From Methylomicrobium lacus LW14 (GTDB lineage Bacteria > Pseudomonadota > Gammaproteobacteria > Methylococcales > Methylomonadaceae): a stretch of DNA of 64,000 bases. Shown here piece by piece: positions 61,612-64,000 of this stretch (the stretch's first letter is position 1; each line of letters begins with the position of its first letter). The position numbers were made by a program, and so were the translations under genes. The notes under the pieces are model-generated. The model was not told where the DNA came from. It worked only from the letters and a program-made list of their open reading frames with translations, and did no database searches. The stretch lies in NCBI RefSeq assembly GCF_000527095.1, contig NZ_AZUN01000001.1, forward strand, positions 3,857,501 through 3,921,500, given 5' to 3'.

Positions 61612-62241
61612 ATGAGCGAACAGGAAGGCGTCATCAAATACCGCCTGGACTATCACTTTACGCCTGCCGGAAGCATGCCCGGCTTCGCCGAATTGAACGC
61701 CTGGCGCAGCCTGCTCTGGCGGCTCGGCGTGATCGGGCAGGATGCGGCGCGTTATGGCGGGTTGAGCTACGGCAACTTGAGCCTTCGGCTGGATGCTGGC
61801 GGCTTTTGGGTCACCGGCACCCAGACCGGCCATTTGCCGCGGTTGACGGCCGAGCATTATGCCTGGGTCCGGCAGGCGCGGCCCGAAGACAATTATCTGG
61901 CCGCCGAAGGGCCGTTGCCGCCGTCTTCGGAAGCCTTGACGCATGCGGCTATTTATCAGGCCGCGCCGTCGGTTCGCTGTGTGGCGCACGGCCATAGCCC
62001 CGAAATCTGGCGTCACGCCGAGTCTTTGGAATTGCCGTGCGTGGCGGCGGATATCGCCTACGGCACGCCGGCGATGGCGCAAGCGGTCAGCGCCCAGGCG
62101 CAAAGCCATCAGGAACAAGGCGTGATCGTGATGCTGGGGCATCAAGACGGCTTGTTGACCTACGGCCAGACGCCGGAGCAGGCCTGCTGGTTGATGACGC
62201 GTTGTTTGGCAACGGCGTTTGCGCGGATCGATCCCGCTTAG
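61612..62241 (+). CDS. Class II aldolase/adducin-like protein
   Basis: The 209-aa protein shows the class II aldolase fold: G-G-L-S-Y-G-N-L-S-L-R, S-S-E-A-L-T-H (catalytic Glu) and metal ligands in A-H-G-H-S. A later H is in L-G-H-Q-D-G-L. Family members include sugar-phosphate aldolases, epimerases and methylthioribulose-phosphate dehydratase; the substrate here is not evident. The ATG at 61612 gives family length; upstream codons to 61486 look non-conserved. Confidence 0.82.
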   Translation: MSEQEGVIKYRLDYHFTPAGSMPGFAELNAWRSLLWRLGVIGQDAARYGGLSYGNLSLRLDAGGFWVTGTQTGHLPRLTAEHYAWVRQARPEDNYLAAEGPLPPSSEALTHAAIYQAAPSVRCVAHGHSPEIWRHAESLELPCVAADIAYGTPAMAQAVSAQAQSHQEQGVIVMLGHQDGLLTYGQTPEQACWLMTRCLATAFARIDPA

Positions 62242-62293
62242 GATGTCCTAAAAAGTAACTTTCCGGCTGAAGGCCTGCCTGGTTTTTTCTGGG

Positions 62294-62317
62294 AGCGCCG
62301 AGCCTCAGCTCGGCGCT
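62294..62317. repeat. Perfect 10-bp inverted repeat before the FadL gene
   Basis: AGCGCCGAGC-CTCA-GCTCGGCGCT is a perfect hairpin without a T-run, of the kind found as dispersed palindromes. It may end the aldolase transcript. Confidence 0.5.
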
Positions 62318-62447
62318 CTGCAAAGCCGCGAACTCTTATCGAATTATTCGCTATGTAAATCGATTAATATCATTTTGTTGAAAATCATGAGCTTGTTAAT
62401 ATCGCTTTATTTGAATATTCTGTAAAACGATTAGGGAGAGCGCAACC

Positions 62448-63746
62448 ATGATTTCGAAAAATATCTACCGAACCGCCACGTTTGCGGTCGTTCTGGGGGG
62501 GCTGCCGGCCATTTCGGAAGCAACCAACGGCTATTTCGCGCACGGCTACGGCGCCCGCAGCAAAGCCCTGGCCGGCGCCAGCACCGCGCGGCCGCTGGAT
62601 TCGTTCGCGGCCGCGGTCAATCCGGCCAGCATCGCCTATATCGGCGACCGGCTGGATGCGGAAATCGAGTTGTTCAGCCCGCGCCGCCAATATACCGTCG
62701 ATGGCACGCCGACGCTGGCGCCGGGCGCTTTTCCATTGAACTCCGGTACCGTCGAAAGCGACAGCGAATGGTTTCCGGTGCCGGCATTCGGCTGGAATTA
62801 CCGGATCGACAAGGAGCAGGCGGTCGGCGTGACGCTGTACGGCAACGGCGGCATGAATACCGATTATGTCGCAAAGCCGAATCCTTTATGCCCATTCCCA
62901 GGCGGCAGCGGCACTTTTTGCGCCGGAACGACCGGCATTGATAAGGCTCAGGCGTTCATCGTGCCGAGTTATGCACACAGCTTTGGCGATGGCCGATTTT
63001 CGCTCGGTATCGCGCCGATATTTGCGATTCAGCGCTTCAAGGCTCGCGGACTGAATGCGTTCGCGCCGTTTTCGAGTAATCCAGAGCATCTGTCTAACCA
63101 GGGCTATAACTATTCCTTCGGCGGCGGAGTCAGGGTCGGCGGCTTGGTCGAATTGATTCCGGGAGTCAGATTTGGGGCATCCTACAAAAGCCGTATCACG
63201 ATGTCCAAATTAGACGACTATGCAGGGCTGTTTGCCGAACAAGGAGGCTTTGATATTCCCGAAAGCTTCAACTTCGGTCTGGCCTGGGACATCAATAAAG
63301 AGATAACGACGTCCTTTGACGTCGAGCACATCCGTTACAGCCAAATCGATTCGGTCGGCAATCCGATGTTTCCGAATCTGTTGACGAAGCGACTCGGCGA
63401 GGATGGTGGCCCCGGTTTCGGCTGGAAGGACATGACCATCTTCAAATTCGGTACCGAATGGCGGCCAAACGAAAACTGGACTTGGCGCGCCGGCCTGAGC
63501 TACGGCGAGCAGCCCATTCCTGAGTCCGAGGTGTTATTCAACATATTGGCTCCGGGGGTGCAGGAGTATCACGTGACGGCCGGGTTCAGCCGCGCGATCG
63601 GCGACAAGGACGAAGTGAGTTTTGCTTTCATGTATTCGCCGAGCAACTCGGTCAAAGGGCCTAATCCGCTAAGTCCGCAGCAGAACATCGAACTGGAAAT
63701 GGATCAGTATTCCTTTCAGCTGGGCTGGTCCAAGCGTTTTAATTAA
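62448..63746 (+). CDS. OmpP1/FadL/TodX-family outer membrane transporter
   Basis: The 432-aa protein has a signal peptide cleaved near S-E-A, then N-G-Y-F-A-H-G-Y-G-A-R-S-K-A-L-A-G-A, the hallmark of FadL-type porins. The N-A/N-P-A-S plug motif and alternating C-terminal strands ending in aromatic F-N follow. The family moves hydrophobic compounds such as long-chain fatty acids, alkanes or aromatics across the outer membrane. GGGAG precedes the start. Confidence 0.9.
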   Translation: MISKNIYRTATFAVVLGGLPAISEATNGYFAHGYGARSKALAGASTARPLDSFAAAVNPASIAYIGDRLDAEIELFSPRRQYTVDGTPTLAPGAFPLNSGTVESDSEWFPVPAFGWNYRIDKEQAVGVTLYGNGGMNTDYVAKPNPLCPFPGGSGTFCAGTTGIDKAQAFIVPSYAHSFGDGRFSLGIAPIFAIQRFKARGLNAFAPFSSNPEHLSNQGYNYSFGGGVRVGGLVELIPGVRFGASYKSRITMSKLDDYAGLFAEQGGFDIPESFNFGLAWDINKEITTSFDVEHIRYSQIDSVGNPMFPNLLTKRLGEDGGPGFGWKDMTIFKFGTEWRPNENWTWRAGLSYGEQPIPESEVLFNILAPGVQEYHVTAGFSRAIGDKDEVSFAFMYSPSNSVKGPNPLSPQQNIELEMDQYSFQLGWSKRFN

Positions 63747-63761
63747 CGAAAGGCCGGTGTT

Positions 63762-64000
63762 ATGGAAAACTTTACCCCTTTTTCGGCGCTGGCGGGAGGC
63801 CTGCTGATCGGTCTTTCCTCGGCCCTGTTTTTACTGCTGAACGGGCGGCGTGCCGGCATTTCGGGCATTGCCGGCGACCTGTTTTCGTTCCGGTGTGTCA
63901 ATCCCGGCTGGCGGCTGTGCTTTTTGGCGGGCCTCGTGCTGGGGCCGCTGTTGATCGGCAAGACCGGCTGGCTGCCGGTCGATGTGCAAGTTAATGATTC
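63762..64000 (+). CDS. YeeE/YedE-type membrane protein, 3' truncated by the window edge
   Basis: The visible 79 codons read M-E-N-F-T-P-F-S-A-L-A-G-G-L-L-I-G-L and L-N-G-R-R-A-G-I-S-G-I-A-G. This is typical of the DUF395/YeeE-YedE half-size sulfur-transport-related proteins (PmpA/PmpB type). Two hydrophobic helices are seen before the window ends. It lies 15 bases after the FadL gene, so they may be co-transcribed. Confidence 0.82.
   Translation, partial: MENFTPFSALAGGLLIGLSSALFLLLNGRRAGISGIAGDLFSFRCVNPGWRLCFLAGLVLGPLLIGKTGWLPVDVQVND

Noticed and set aside
1..64000. CRISPR arrays, rRNA and tRNA genes
   Set aside because: No regularly spaced repeats and no rRNA- or tRNA-like segments were recognised by eye; tRNAscan and Infernal runs would be decisive.

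Overview
The window looks like chromosomal DNA of a gammaproteobacterium. Evidence: the mreBCD-PBP2-rodA-mltB-rlpA-dacA-dat-ybeD-lipB-lipA supercluster, a Rsd/AlgQ-type anti-sigma factor, an EF-G paralog close to Vibrio FusA2, and an FadL-type outer membrane protein. A methanotroph of the Methylococcales is my best guess from overall protein character, but no diagnostic methane-oxidation gene is present, so this is inference. No rRNA, tRNA or CRISPR array was recognised.

Layout. 1-5.7 kb (+): the 3' part of a CDF metal exporter, then an overlapping pair made of an HDOD-GAF-histidine kinase and a receiver-PAS-PAS-GGDEF-EAL regulator. 5.9-15.3 kb: glnS (+), then a long minus-strand series (nudJ-mnmA-purB, a terminator, spmAB fusion-mtaB-flippase-Gmm-type Nudix). 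15.5-20.9 kb: an N-degron neighbourhood with clpS-clpA (+) converging on infA, then bpt-aat and trxB (-). 21.2-23.7 kb: ftsK and a small membrane protein.

24.2-28.1 kb (+) holds the most unusual block. It encodes a winged-helix-like protein of no recognised family, a CvnD/MglA-like small GTPase, a roadblock/LC7 protein, and a large protein joining an atypical kinase-like N-terminus to a calcineurin-like phosphoesterase. It resembles the actinobacterial conservon (cvn) systems but with a different fourth partner. 28.2-32.7 kb is accessory: a small membrane protein, a lytic transglycosylase, a short hypothetical gene, a mosaic of REP-like palindromes carrying three dead N-terminal fragments of a REP-associated tyrosine transposase (RAYT), and directly beside it an AT-rich AIPR-family gene likely acquired for phage defence.

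32.9-42.1 kb: fusA2 (-), a UPF0182 membrane protein (+), rsd/algQ (-) and gatCAB (-). 42.3-53.6 kb (+): the cell-elongation and lipoylation supercluster, in which mreC has no ATG, GTG or TTG start at its conserved N-terminus and is preceded by two strong hairpins. 53.6-61.4 kb (-): a two-TM hypothetical protein, a DUF488 protein, quinol-type nitric oxide reductase, a RES-Xre toxin-antitoxin pair and a GAF-PAS-PAS-GGDEF-EAL protein. 61.6-64.0 kb (+): a class II aldolase-like protein, an FadL-type porin and the start of a YeeE/YedE-type membrane protein cut by the window end.

Functionally the window is mostly housekeeping (translation, tRNA modification, proteolysis, envelope growth, lipoate) with two c-di-GMP signalling units, one candidate GTPase switch and two small defence or stress islands.
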